Shown one piece after another: positions 19,852-31,306 of a DNA stretch of 64,000 nucleotides. The DNA lies in assembly GCA_029378245.1 (NCBI GenBank), contig JARKIF010000001.1, positions 2,914,001 to 2,978,000 on the forward strand, in the 5' to 3' direction. Each line of letters opens with the position of its first letter. Position 1 is the first letter of the stretch. The position numbers and the translations under genes were made by a program. The stretch is from Roridomyces roridus. Its lineage: Eukaryota; Basidiomycota; Agaricomycetes; Agaricales; Mycenaceae. The notes under the pieces are model-generated. The model was not told where the DNA came from, searched no databases, and was given only the letters and a program-made list of their open reading frames with translations.

Positions 19852-21924
19852 CTAATGTTCACTGATTATTTAACTTCGTGAGCCCAGATCCTTGTGTGAA
19901 ATAAGCAACTCACCACATATTGAATTCCTGAGCAACTTGTATCAGCCGAGAACAAGAAAAACGAGCAGACCTTACCCTCGCGAAAAACTGGGTATTAACA
20001 CTCTGAATCATAACACTGCGCTCTTTTATCAACTCTTCCCGGATCTCCTCCGCCTCTGCACGAGACATTGTGCCGGGAACAAGACCGCCGATATAATCCA
20101 GCAGCTCCACAGGCAACATTGCAAGCCTAGACGACGCAGCGCCGTCCTGTGCGACCTGTAACAATGTGTATTTGACAACGTCTCGCTGCTGCGGGCCCAC
20201 AACCGAGGTCGATGGGATGTGGACGGTCGGATCGACAAGGAAGAATGCCAGGATTTTGCGTACACCCGGTTTCGTTTCGTCAACGAGTTGAAACGGGGAT
20301 ACCTAGATTAAATTGGCAGATAAGAAAGGCTCCATTCAATTAAACCAACCCACCCTGTGCTGGTAGATATTAGGGAACGCAACACAGCGTCCGGCTTTGG
20401 TCTCTATGGAACCGATGTCCTGAACACACGGATCATTCCTTGTCCAAATGAATAAGCAACCGTCTATAAAGGAGACCCAATGCAATGACCCACCGAGCCA
20501 TATCAAAAAGAATTCGCATACAGGCATCATCGTCTTCTTCGTGGAACTCTGGAGCCGAGGTGGCCATCCGGAAGCTCAAATCGCAAGCCTCGATGTTCTC
20601 GGACTGGTAGTAGTATATGAACGTGGAAACGATAGACTCCCCTGCCATCCCTGGAAATTGCTGCATCAGAAAGGCTTGGACAACAAAAGAGAGCGGACCT
20701 TCGACATGCCATGTCCCACCCGGATACTCGGGTTTCTCGGGCGTCAAACCAATGTTCGCAAGTTTGACAATAACTTGAATCCTTCTCTCCGCCAGCGAGA
20801 ACTTCATTTCAAGGAGCCTCTCGAGTTGTCCTGTGTATGGCCCGCCCTCGGGAAGCGTCAGCGGGCCACGAATGAGCCGACTTTCCAGCCAGGCGCCATA
20901 ATCCCTGTCCTGCTCCGCTTCATCCTCAGAATCCTCGAGCAAGTTGGCGCCTGAGCGCTCCTGAGCCCCAGATACACGAGGCGAACAGCCGACGCCGGAT
21001 AGGACAATGATCAAGAGTAGACAAGACGCGGTCCCACATAGGCACGGCGTGTTCCAGCAGGCGTTCAACAACGGGAACCAGCTCATCGTGGTGATGCGGG
21101 TGAATGTTGTTAATGTAAGAAGAAGCTAGCTTGACCGCGTCCGTTTTATCAACCTGAAAATCCGACGGGAGCCATTGGAATCGTTTGGAGATGAAGATGT
21201 CGTCAACGTCGTAGTCCTCGTACACGTCGGACGGTACCGGTGGGTCGACCGTGGAGACTCGGCCTTCAGAAAAAGTGCCATATGTCTCGCCATAGATGAG
21301 CGGGTACATGGACGGATGGACGAGATCGAGGACGCGTCCCTCGGAGCCTGGATGCCAGTCTTTCTCCTGCTCGGGAACCTCCTCCAAGGGTTCGACGGCT
21401 CGTTGGAGTGCTTCTGTGAGCTCCTGGGATATGAGCGAATCTGAAACGAACGTCGCCTCGTATGGACCGCACTGAAACAAATTAGTCTGGGCCGGAGGAT
21501 ATGCCAGTAGCAGACGAACCTCGATCCCAGTCTTCTCATCGCGCAGCTTGGCATAGCCGTACAATTCATCCATGACATACTCGAGCTATCAATCAATCAG
21601 TCGTCGAACACCGCGAAGGGTGGAGGAAATACAGACCATGTCGTCCGTCAATTGCTCCCAATGTTCCAGGTCCTTCCGTTGTTCCTTCGCCTCCCGAATC
21701 CACTTGTTACGGATAGTGGTATCGCGCATCTTTTCCTACCAGCGAGCCTTTTGCCTAATATGAGAGGATAGACGACACATGCGAAGCTCGGCCTGCGTTA
21801 TTGGTACCCAGTCGTGAAGCTCATCGTTGGATCCATCGCCTGGGTCTTCGTGGAAAGGATGAGAAAAACGAGGATGCGGCCTCGCCGGGGGGATGCTACA
21901 CTCTGGCACGTCGCTGGCGGGCAT
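19852..21924 (-). pseudogene. DUF4246 paralog B, disrupted
   Basis: Starts at 21924 (MPASDVPECSIP) and ends in the conserved 10-nt terminal exon at 19861-19852. Two lesions separate it from copy C. An in-frame TAG (21738-21736) replaces the second Trp codon of the RWWEKM motif. A 10-bp insertion at about 20950-20965, flanked by CCTGAG direct repeats, shifts the frame between the RVLSTLD and GANLLED segments. The rest is well conserved: WHPGSEGRV, SYINNIHP, TWHVEG, FIYYYQSENIE and FPNIYQHR. Recent pseudogene, about as similar to A as to C. Confidence 0.8.
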
Positions 21925-21979
21925 GAAGGTGGAAGGAAGCTCCTATGTGGTCCGGATCAGACACTCGGAAATCACGACA

Positions 21980-21998
21980 CGGTCACGCACCTCGCTTA
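21980..21998. repeat. CGGTCACGC element, copy 2
   Basis: CGGTCACGCACCTCGCTTA, about 56 bp upstream of the ATG of DUF4246 copy B, followed by a shared TCGACGCGCGG-like word. See copies at 19505 and 26381. Confidence 0.5.
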
Positions 21999-22382
21999 TT
22001 CATCGACGCGCGGCACAATCATTCGCCAAGACCTGCAAAGACTTCCCGAAAAGTTGAAGTGGAAAACGACTGAGGAGTCAGTCACAGCTGGCAAAAGAAG
22101 AAGAAAAATGGGTCAGATATTCACTGAGATGCTCACCTCGGCAAGACATGGTGAAACAAGGTTGAAACCAGCCGCAGCCCGGATACCTTCGGCAGAAATG
22201 AACAACCAAAATTATTCTGAATCACCAGCGAGGGTTAACGCAAAAAAAAGCAGCAGAGAGGTTTGAAGTAGTGATATTGCACTAGGCAAGCTAGTACGGT
22301 GGACCCAATGATATTACAGAGATCGGGACAATTTCACTGGCTATCTAACACTCGTCGACCACGACACATGATGCTGAATTCC

Positions 22383-24486
22383 TTAATGTTCACTTGAAAA
22401 CGCCGGTCAGTGTCAGCCTATTTCCTCATGAGAAGAGATATACTCACCACATATTGAAGTCCTGAAGAAATTTATCAGCCATGAGAAGTTGGACCAGAAA
22501 AACGAACAAACATACCCTCGCGAAAAACTCTGTATTAACACTGGTAATCATGACACTGCGCTCCTCCATCAACTCTTCCCGAATCTCCTCCGCATCTGCA
22601 CGAGACATCGTTCCCGGAACAAGGCCGCCGATATAATCCAACAACTCCACAGGTAACATCGCAAGCCTCGAAGACGCAGCGCCTTCATGTGTGACCTGAA
22701 GCAATGTGTATTTGACAACTTCCACCTGCTGCGGGCCCACAACCGAGGTCGACGGAACGTGGACGGTCGGATCGACAAGGAAGAATACCAGGATTTTGCG
22801 TACGCCGGGTTTCGTTTCGTCCGCGAGTTGGAACGGGGATACCTACATACAATTAGCAGACGAAAAAGGCACCATGCAACTCAACCCACCCTACGCTGGT
22901 AGATATTCGGAAACGCAACACAACGCCCGGCTTTCGTCTCTATGGACCCGATGTCCTGAACGCACGGATCAGCCCTTGCATGAAAAACGAGCATGAGCAC
23001 ACAGTCTGCAAAGGAAACTGAACGACCCACGTAGCCATTCCATAAATGTTCCGCATACAAATGTCATCGTTTTGGTCGTGATAATCTGGAGCTGCGGTGG
23101 CCGCCCGGAAGCTGAGATCACAGGGCTCGATGTTCTCGGACTCGTAATAGTATATGAACGTAGAAACGATAGATTCTCCTGCCATCCCTGGAAAGTTGAA
23201 ACGCTGCATCAGCACTTGGGCTTGAACAGCAGGAGTGAGCACACCTTCGACATGCCATATCCCACCCGGATACTCGGGCTTCTCAGGGGTCAACACGATA
23301 TTCGCGAGCTTGACGATAACCTGTATCCTACTCTCCGCGAGCGAGAATTTCTTCTCAGGACGCCCCTCGAATCGTCTATATGGCCAGCACTCATAAAGCG
23401 TGAGCGCCCCACAATCGATCTTACCCTGCAGCCAGGCCTCGTAATCGTTTTCCCGCTCCCGCCAGTCTTCCATATCATCATAATCCTCGACCAAGTTGGC
23501 GCCTGGTTCCCGGACACAATAGCAAGCGAGAGACACCCCACCACCAAAGCCGCGCGGTCCATCATCAAGAGCAGACAAGACGCGCTCCCACATGGGAACA
23601 GCGTGTTCCAGTACGCGTTCAATGACGGGAACCAGCTGATCGTGGTGTTGAGGGTGAATGTTGTTAATGTAGGACGAAGCTAATTTGACCGCGCCCTTTC
23701 CATCAACCTGAAAATCCGACGGGAGCCATTGGAATTGATTGGAGATGAAGATGTCGTCAACGCGGTGGTCCTCCGATTCGTCCGAGGCCGGCACGGGTGG
23801 GTCGATCGTCGAGACTTGGCCTTCAGAAAAAGTGCCATAAGTCTCGCCATAGACGAGCGGGTACATGGACGGATGGACGAGATCAAGGACGCGTCCCTTG
23901 GAGCCTGGATGCCAGTCTTTCTCCTGCTCGGGAACGTCTTCTAGGCTTTTCACAGCTCGCTGGAGCGCTCCTGTGAGATCCTGGGGTATGAGATAGTCTG
24001 AAAAGAATATCGCATGGTATGGACCGCACTGAAACAAATCAATCCGGGCCAGGGGATATGCGAGTAACAGACGAACCTCGATGCCCGTTTTCCCATCGCG
24101 CAACTCGGCATAACCGTCCAATTCATCCATGACATAGTCGAGCTGTGACTCAATTAGTCGAAAGGAAATGGTGGACGAGGGGAAGCACAGACCATTTCGT
24201 CCGTCAATCTCTCCCCGTGAGTCAAATGCTGCTGCTGTTCCTTCGCCTCCTGAATCCACTTGCTACGAATGTTGGGATTCAGCATCTTCTCCCACCAGCG
24301 AGGCTTCTGCCTGATATGAGAAGATAGACGACACATCCGGAGGTCGGCGAGCGGTCTTGGGTAATGGCAGCCAAAAACAGGCTCGTTGAATGTCCCATGG
24401 TGCGGGTCTTTGTGGAATGGATGCGGGAAACAAGGGTGCGGCGGCGCCGCCGTAGAGGCGGATTCTGACGACTCGTTTGCGGGCAT
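22383..24486 (-). CDS. DUF4246 protein (paralog C, intact frame)
   Basis: Exons (minus): 24486-24193, 24142-24077, 24028-23031, 22974-22890, 22842-22516, 22461-22448, 22392-22383; total 1794 nt, 597 aa. DUF4246 hallmarks in order: LRMCRLSSHIRQKPRWWEKM near the N-terminus, YVMDELDGYAELRDGKTGIE, DWHPGSKGRVLDLVHPSMYP (159-178), SSYINNIHPQHH, VPMWERVLS, GGIWHVEG (H379-x-E381), SFRAAT, LPVELLDYIGGLVPG and the terminal DFNMCEH. The activity is not established. The HxE plus a later His in FPNIYQHR looks like a 2-oxoglutarate/iron dioxygenase metal triad (inference). In this copy that His is Arg (residue 480, IYQRR), so catalysis may be impaired. It is the only copy of four without a frame lesion. 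Confidence 0.85.
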
Positions 24487-24505
24487 GAAGGTGGAAGGCA
24501 AGCTC

Positions 24506-25837
24506 CTAGGGCCGTGCTTTGGCGCTAGACAGGAAATCAGAAAGGAAGATGCGGGTCCGGTGACATTGTGACGCACCGATGATAATAAGTTTCTCTTCCT
24601 TGCGTCCCGGATGGCCCTCAGCCTTGTGCAGCAAGTTCTCGACCGTGAATTCGTGCCAATGGAGTGGATGAGCGTTGAGAGTGCGGCCGTTGCTCTCGCG
24701 GTTCGCCCGGGGCTTGGGGCCGGGTTTAACGAGCGTCCACTCGAGGCTGCTGAACTTCATGGTGTGCCAGTCGTCGGAGTTGTGGGGATAGTCCAATGCG
24801 AAAGGGCGGGTTGGGATTCAGGGAATCGGAGATGACGGGTGGCCATGAGGCTGGACAACTGGCGGTCAAGCCACTCATAGAAAGGAGTGCCTTGAGGAGC
24901 CTCGTCCGTAATTTCGAAGACGAGCCGGTAGGCGGGCGAGTTTGCGGGGAGGTAGAGGGTAGACAGGTCAAACAGACGTGCGGGCCTGTAGTACGGTTCC
25001 ATGTCCTCGCTGCGAAAAAATCCAGCCATCTGGGCTTCTTGTGAGAATCTGGAGATTGACACAGGAAGCAAGGGACATTGTCACATACCGGAGCGGGGTA
25101 GAGCAGAATGTACAGAGTCGCCGGTGCGGGTGTGGGCGCAGCCCTGGTGGCGAGGGTGGCAGGTGCGGCGACGTTGGCAGGTGCGGCAGCTCTGGTGGGG
25201 GAGGCGTTGAGGCGCGTGCCGCTGCCACTCGGCCGAGAACCGGAGAAGGGGCGATGGGATTGTCGGGGCATGGAAGACCCGGTGGCGGGTCCGAATGGAC
25301 GGTGATGTGCGGCGCGGTTTGCTCGATACTCGTTGGTACTGAGCGCCGTCGAGTTGGTGGTGCCCCAGGTCTGGTCCGCTGGAGAGGCGCGAGCAGGGAC
25401 CATAGGATTGCTGAAACGCGGGTCAGGGAGAGTATAAAGACATGGCGTGAGAACGCACGGCGGTGATTGAGTAGGCAACTCCTCGTGCGCCATGTACGGG
25501 CGGCCGCAGTTCAAATTCTGGCATGGGGTGCGTCCGACGGGTCCGGTAGAGCTGACGGTGTTCTGGAAATGTCTGAGAGCTATGAGCAAGGAGGAAGGCA
25601 GACCGCGCACTGTTCTGAAGGCGAAACACCCCGTCGAAGGGCATCCACCACGTGGAGGGAGACTGAGACCGTGTCCGTGCGCCGCTTGAGGGTGCCCGCA
25701 CATACAGTCAGCGCCGGGTTCGCTGGACAAGGACTGAAACGGGGGTGAGTCAGAGAAAGATAGAAGTGTGAGGCGCGTACCATGTATCCGATGCATTCGC
25801 CGGCAGGACAGCTCGAGCACGGGCCATGAGGAGACAT
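24506..25837 (-). CDS. Hypothetical Cys-rich protein, model uncertain
   Basis: A first exon at 25837 (MSPHGPCSSCPAGECIGYM) joins through a 46-nt GTACGC...TTTCAG intron to a stretch with two similar cysteine/histidine modules: CMCGHPQAAHGH...GGCPSTGC and PCQNLNCGRPYMAHEE...CVLTPC. These could bind zinc. A Ser/Pro/Ala-rich linker follows, then a compact region (MEPYYRPARLFDLSTLYLPA, TPFYEWLDRQ). The part nearest the 3' end (NSDDWHTMKFSSLEWTLVKP) is in another frame, so either a further intron or an indel lies near 24810. Family not recognised. Confidence 0.45.
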
Positions 25838-26427
25838 GGTGGGCGAGGCGATGGACGGCCAGGTGGGGAATTTTCCGTGGAATATAGCATGGAGTCAAAA
25901 CAGGGGGATTCTACTGACCTGATCGTTCAGAGACTATATTTCCAGGCCAGGAGGCAGTTGAATGAGAAAAGGGTGTTTGATGGCTGAGGAGAACATCTGA
26001 ATCTGTTGATCAAACACGATCCGACAGGGATGTCCAAAACAAAATGAGGGTAGGCACAAACCAAATTGTGACTGGCAAAAGCAAAATTCAGGGTGGCAAG
26101 AACATGGCTAGGGGTGATACAGGGACGATGTTTATGCCTCCCAAATCTCTTGATTATGTTCGTAGTCATGTTGGTCATGTCTTTGCCGTGAGGTGGTAAA
26201 ACCAGACGGTTCTTGACCGTGAAGGCTATGATTCATTGTTATCATTGTCCAAAACTCTCCCTTTTAGCAAGGGCAAAAGCATATTTATTTTTGTCCAATG
26301 AGGACACCGATATGCGGCGGTGTGCTTAGGGGTCGGACATGGCTCAAGTTGATCACGATCACGAGCAATTCATCACTGCGCGGTCACGCATCTCGCTTAC
26401 ATAAAGTATTCGACGCGCAACGCGAAT
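25838..26427. other. Intergenic, with the third CGGTCACGC element
   Basis: No gene supported. At 26381-26399 it contains CGGTCACGCATCTCGCTTA, followed by TCGACGCGCAA. This is the same composite seen upstream of DUF4246 copies A and B, here just downstream of the hydrolase stop codon. Confidence 0.5.
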
Positions 26428-27643
26428 TTATTGAGGCGCCCCATCCAAAATCCACCTCAATCCCTCCCTGTAATCCTTCTCCCACCCTACAGCCAAGTTG
26501 GGGAAGACATAGTTGAAAGCGTGCGGGAGCCCGGGATATCTTCAGCAGAAATTAGTGATTCAAGGTTGAACTCGCGAAATGATATCCAACTCACACTGTC
26601 ATCCTGGTCTTCACTCCCTCCTCTTTAAGCAGCTTGTCATAGAGCAATCCCTCGTCGCGAAGAGGGTCGAGCCCGCAAATCTGGATGACGGCGGGAGGCA
26701 GCCCGCTGTGCGATGGGGAGAGAAGGGGAGAGATTTCCGGATCAGTGGGAGTGCCCTGGAGCATCTCTGTAACAAGAATGAATGAATATCCATATAATAA
26801 AGACGCCGTGTGCCTACTGTAGTACCACATAACCTCATCTCTAGCCAAAATTGGCGCAAACTTGTTTTGTTCTCCGAAGGATAGAAGGCGATCTTTGTAT
26901 CTTGAATCTTTCATTAAGTAGCGATTCTGGTGCTCTCCATAAAACGAGGACGCACTTTTCCGGAACAGCATCAGGATGCACGAGGGCCGGAATTTGCAAA
27001 ACCTGCCCAGTAATCTTTTTATCCTCGAAGAATGTATCATCCCGTGCCCGATGAGCGAGTACTGCAGCATAGTTGCCGCCCGCGGACATCCCACCGATAA
27101 TGAAGCCTTTCTTCAAATCTGCAGACAAGAGGTCTTGAGACTTTGCCGCCTAAAGATACGATTAAACACGACCCAAAAATTGTAGTACAACAATACCCAT
27201 TTGAGTGCGGCATAGCAGTCATTTAGTCCTATAGGGTGTGGATGCTCCGGTGCAAGCCTAGCAAAATAAGTACGGGACAGCTGACGCCGTGCGGGAACCC
27301 ACCGATACTCAATGTTCACAATGGAAATTTGCAGCTCCACGCATATGGCACGAAGCTGATAATCGTCCATTTCAACATTCCCAGTCGTCCATCCGCCGCC
27401 GTGGATCCACACAAGAAGCGGGTATCTATTCTGGCCGCTCGCCGGTACGAGGGTTCTGACCTGAATCTTCACCCCGTCCTCGACCTCGACGTCGTAGTCC
27501 TTGACGCGGTACTCGGTTTCTATGGACCATGAATTTCGGGCAACGAAGGGAAAGAACGAGGCACCTTTCGGCAATCCCGGACTATAAGTCCTCTTGGCCG
27601 CCTCGCCAACACTCTCCTCGAACTGCTTCCTGCGCAACTGCAT
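26428..27643 (-). CDS. Alpha/beta-hydrolase fold-3 (HSL/esterase-type)
   Basis: Six exons (27643-27303, 27257-27197, 27149-26956, 26900-26818, 26766-26595, 26539-26428) give 320 aa in frame. It has the oxyanion motif HGGGW (WIHGGGWTTGN), LAPEHPHPIGLNDCYAALKW, the nucleophile elbow GGMSAGGN, the acid GLDPLRDEG and the His in YPGLPHAF. The catalytic triad Ser-Asp-His is therefore complete. Expected to hydrolyse esters of small or lipophilic substrates in the cytosol. The ATG at 27736 starts a family-like leader (MAEYSHLSEPHPEFAPYIP) that runs into an in-frame TAG (27679-27677). I therefore start at the next Met, 27643, which loses about 31 residues. A TATATA sequence lies near 27786. Confidence 0.78.
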
Positions 27644-28069
27644 ATCATCCCTCGAGCGAGGCGGGCGCGCTATCAGCTAGGGGATGTAAGGCGCGAATTC
27701 GGGGTGCGGTTCAGAGAGATGGGAGTATTCCGCCATGAAGTGGGAAGGGAAAGAACGGTAGGGGGACAATCCCACGCACCAGTACTCATATATACTCTAC
27801 TGGACTTGGTCACCCCCATTATGCCCGCGCCGCATTTAAATGCGGGAGAATATCTGCCTTGCGCGTCTCCAAGAGAAGGCCGCATCCGTATCACGGCCGT
27901 GAAGAGAAAGCCGCTGTGCGCCCTCTAAAACCCATACCTTTCCACATTGAGTGGTCGCATTCACACACTTAGACTAAGTGACACTATTCTTGCGCGTGAG
28001 TCGGTTGAGAGACAAAGATTGAGACTTCTCGATTCAAGGATATGAAAGCTACAATGAGAATTACAAGAG

Positions 28070-29169
28070 TTAGAACGCAACGTGAACAGGTTCTCTGACC
28101 ACCTGCATATCCTCCGCCACCATTATACACTCATTCTTGAGCACAAGCTCCCATTCTTCTTCCTTGAACGTCGTCGGCTCACTGGCGACAATCAGATGGT
28201 CGCCGTGCGCAGCCGCCGCGCTCTCGTCCAACGCCACCAGGTTGCGCGGATGGTCCTTGTCCGGATGACCCGGATACTTGCGGTTGAGCGTCGGCCCTGC
28301 CTTTGTGGAGAAATACAAGCTCGGCGGGTGCTCGGTCGCGTGATTCCGGAAACGAATGGCAAGCAGTCGCGCGCCGTCCGTGATCGCGATATTCAAGCTG
28401 CTGGGCTCGAACGCAGGCGCGCCTGCACCAGCCTCTGCGAGTGCCTCGTGCTGCAAACGAATGATGGTCGTAATCGCCACCTCGAGCGCAGATTTGACAT
28501 TTCCCAGCGAGTGCTGCACCTCGAGCACCTGCGACCCATAGATGCCCCCGATACGCGCGAGATAGGTGAAGAACAGCATCGCCAGATGCTCAGAATCCGT
28601 CGTGCCCGCAACGTGCCCCGCCGCCTCGACCGACATGGCGTCGACCATGCCACGCCGGATAAGCGGGAAGCCGCCGACCATGCCGTTATGCATGAACAGA
28701 TATCGTCCGAATTGGAACGGGTGGCAATTCACCTCGGTGATGGCGGTGCTCCCCGACGCGGCGCGTACGTGGGCAAAGAGGGTGTTGGACGCCGTGTTGG
28801 CTGCAATCGAGCGGAATGCAGGTTCCGTTAGAGGCTGTCGCAGGGTGCGATAAGCGATGGGGCGCATGCCTACACATTCGCCGTACTCTTCACGTGTAGC
28901 GGTGTACCTAGGTCGAGATGAGGAGAACAACGAGTGAATGCGTGGAATGGTACAGACCATGCGACACCGAATCCATCTGCATTGAACCACCGATTGCGCT
29001 GGTCGATCTCCTTCTTCGTTGCATCGGGGTCGGCGTCGGGTTCGTAGTGTTCGAGGTAAGGGAGGTAGTGCTCGTGGATTTGCTTGGCCAGCGAGTGTGC
29101 AGGCTCGATGAGGACGTCTTCAAGAAGGGCTGCCTCCGTCGCGGAGAGGTACGCAAACCAGCGACACAT
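28070..29169 (-). CDS. DUG3: Glutamine amidotransferase DUG3 (glutathione degradation)
   Basis: Two exons (29169-28958 and 28907-28070) give 349 aa. It starts MCRWFAYL; after Met removal Cys2 becomes the N-terminal nucleophile of a class II (Ntn) glutamine amidotransferase. Family blocks: NADGFGVAWY, FAHVRAASGS, NCHPFQFGRYLFMHNGMVGG, GTTDSEHLAMLFF, LNIAITDGARLLAIRF, SLYFSTKAG and DHLIVASEPTTF. In yeast, Dug3 with Dug2 cleaves glutathione into glutamate and Cys-Gly, which Dug1 then splits. The length matches the family. The split Trp codon at the intron (GTCTGT donor, 50 nt) restores the frame. Conserved housekeeping gene; no partner gene nearby. Confidence 0.93.
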
Positions 29170-31005
29170 GGGAAAAGGAGAGGTTGGAGACAGGCGTCAT
29201 GGTCAGATATCGGAGACGCGTCATGGTCGAAAATGGCACAGGCACACATCAATTGATGTCCTAAGTATGGATCCGGCCCGGGAAGTTAGGAGCAGAGCGC
29301 CCACCGACGAGGTGATAGACGACGCGAAGTTCCCGACAGCGAAACCACCCTGAACATTGTCCCCACTATCAGAGCACGAGGAAGCACGCTGTACGTCGGC
29401 CACCATGGCGTCAACGCTCCTCACGCGTTTTGCGAGCAAGCTCGTGAGCGAAGCGGGACGCGCACATCCCGACCGGGCTGTATGACATCGTTGCAGATCC
29501 CTAGCACGTCCATGATGAGGCCGATTCCCCGCTCTGTGAGAGGATCAGTGGAACGAATACTGCCAAGTAACGAGCCGTACGGGTGTAGAGAGGGAGAAGA
29601 GCGTCGTCGGCCATGCGGCAGAAGGGAAGCAGCCGTTGACCGGGTAGCGCGATCAGGAGTGGTCCAACGAGAAGCTCGCGTGCATGTGAAGGTGTTGCCG
29701 GTAGCACCTCTGGTGGATCCGACTAAGAGGCAGGTTCACATTGGCAGCGCGCAATCAACGACGGCGACGTTTAGAGTGAAGGAGTCCAGTCCGACAAAAC
29801 GTGGGCCATTGTAAGATTCCTGGTCTCAAGTCAAGCCATTGTGAGCAGCATATGAAAGTCAAGGCACGCACGGTTAGACCAGTTTTGGTCCCCACTCTTC
29901 ACCTCCAGTAACCTCTGGACCGCGTAAGAAATGGACGATATGACTCGCCACCGAAACCTAAGCCATCGTCGTCCGCACCACCACTCTGGAGCTCTACTCC
30001 CATTCGCCCTTTAAGTAGATCTGGCTCCTCCTCACCCGTTGTTGAGATGTGGGCACCAATAGATGGATGGTCATGACAATGCAGCGACCTAGAACCATGG
30101 GATGAGGACCCGCGCTCGAGGGGAAGACGCAGAGTCGGCCAGAAAGAAAGAAACCAGCCGGACCTCACGGTGGTTGAAATGGACTAGGAGAGCCGACGTC
30201 AGGTCGGTGCCGCACTGCTAGTCTCAAAGACGACGTATCAGAGAACTGTGGGCGTCAAGGTTTGTGGGCGCAGCGAATTGTGGGCGCAGACCAAGCGCAG
30301 ACAAGAAGTCAAGTTGTGATTACGGCAGCACCAAGCCTTGCCTCCTCCTACCCAACTCTTCAACTCTTCCCAACCTCCTCCTCCCTTCGCCCAACACAGG
30401 ACGGCCATTCCTCCAACTACTTACCTTTTCTTGCGTCCCTCTCCTCTTCGGCCAAACGGACCGATTTCGATCACCCTCACACCCCGAATCCGATTTTTCT
30501 CTCTGGTTATTGTCGTACTCTCCGTGCTCTCCGACCAGGCACCGGACTCACGCGCCTCCTGGCGATCGTATGACTCCAGAACGCACCCCACTTTCCCCTT
30601 GGATCTGTTTTTTCACCATGTTTTCTTGTCACTTTTGATGGTGATCGAGCCTTATTGTCTTGCGCCTCCCGTATGGATCTCTCTTTCCGCGGGACTATTC
30701 CCTTCTCGCTGGGGCGTACTCGATGCTCAAGGCCTCTGGGTGTCTCGAATGGCCGGATTACAACCGTAATCGACGAGCGCGAGGACTTGGTGAAGGTTCC
30801 AAGCCTCCCTGCCTGCAAGTAATTGCCAGTTGTACCTGACGGCTTTACATCACACACCACGCGATTCCTTCCATTCCGATGTCATGTCGATCCTCTTTTG
30901 TTCCCTGGAACCTATTTTCCGACCGTTTTTGTTCACCTATTCCGCTGTTATTGTTGCCTCCGATCGTGCGCATGTTCTTCTGCAACCACTCCGGTACCGT
31001 TACAG
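29170..31005. other. Intergenic, no gene supported
   Basis: Only short ORFs on either strand without domain, coiled coil or splice support. The pyrimidine-rich plus strand from 30340 to 31110 reads as leader or promoter sequence of the CaaX gene at 31121. Confidence 0.45.
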
Positions 31006-31010
31006 CAAGG

Positions 31011-31018
31011 ATATAAAA
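31011..31018 (+). promoter_or_regulatory. TATA box of CaaX gene 1
   Basis: ATATAAAA about 103 bp upstream of the ATG at 31121. The second CaaX gene has TATAAAAGG at a similar distance. Confidence 0.55.
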
Positions 31019-31120
31019 GTCCACCCTCTCCTCCCAATATCTCCAGTTCGCTTCGCCTACAAGCCACTCGCCCGCCCGCCCACCTCTACCCACCCAGCTC
31101 ATCCTCATCCTCCTGCTCTA

Positions 31121-31306
31121 ATGGACGCCTTCACCACGATCATCTCCACCAAAGTCGAGGACGTCGTCGTCGCCCTTCCCCCAGTCAGCGACGACTCGAG
31201 CTCGGGAACCAGCGGCCAATGCGTCGTCTGCAAAGAGGATACCTCCCTCCCTAGCATCAACGAGGATTCGAGCTCGGGCACCAGCGGACAATGCGTCATC
31301 GCTTGA
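31121..31306 (+). CDS. CaaX-box lipopeptide pheromone-precursor-like peptide 1
   Basis: Intronless ORF of 61 aa. It starts MDAFTTIISTKVEDVV, resembling the MDxFTT start of basidiomycete mating-pheromone precursors, and ends in CVIA, a farnesylation (CaaX) signal. It holds two copies of the word SSSGTSGQCV, at about residues 26-35 and 50-59. The first is followed by VCKEDTSLPSIN; only the second is at the C-terminus. Expected fate: prenylation of the last Cys, removal of VIA, methylation, and proteolytic release of a short peptide for export. It is the partner of the gene at 36815. No pheromone receptor (STE3-type) was seen in the window, so it may be a non-mating CaaX peptide. Confidence 0.75.
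   Translation: MDAFTTIISTKVEDVVVALPPVSDDSSSGTSGQCVVCKEDTSLPSINEDSSSGTSGQCVIA

Noticed and set aside
26901..26955. A frameshift in the hydrolase between VPEK and YKDRLLSF
   Set aside because: A 55-nt intron (GTGCGT to TTCAAG) joins the two in frame, and the whole gene then sums to a multiple of three.
30338..30769. 143-aa ORF upstream of the first CaaX gene
   Set aside because: Pyrimidine-rich leader-like sequence open in several frames; composition is Pro/Ser/Leu without signature.
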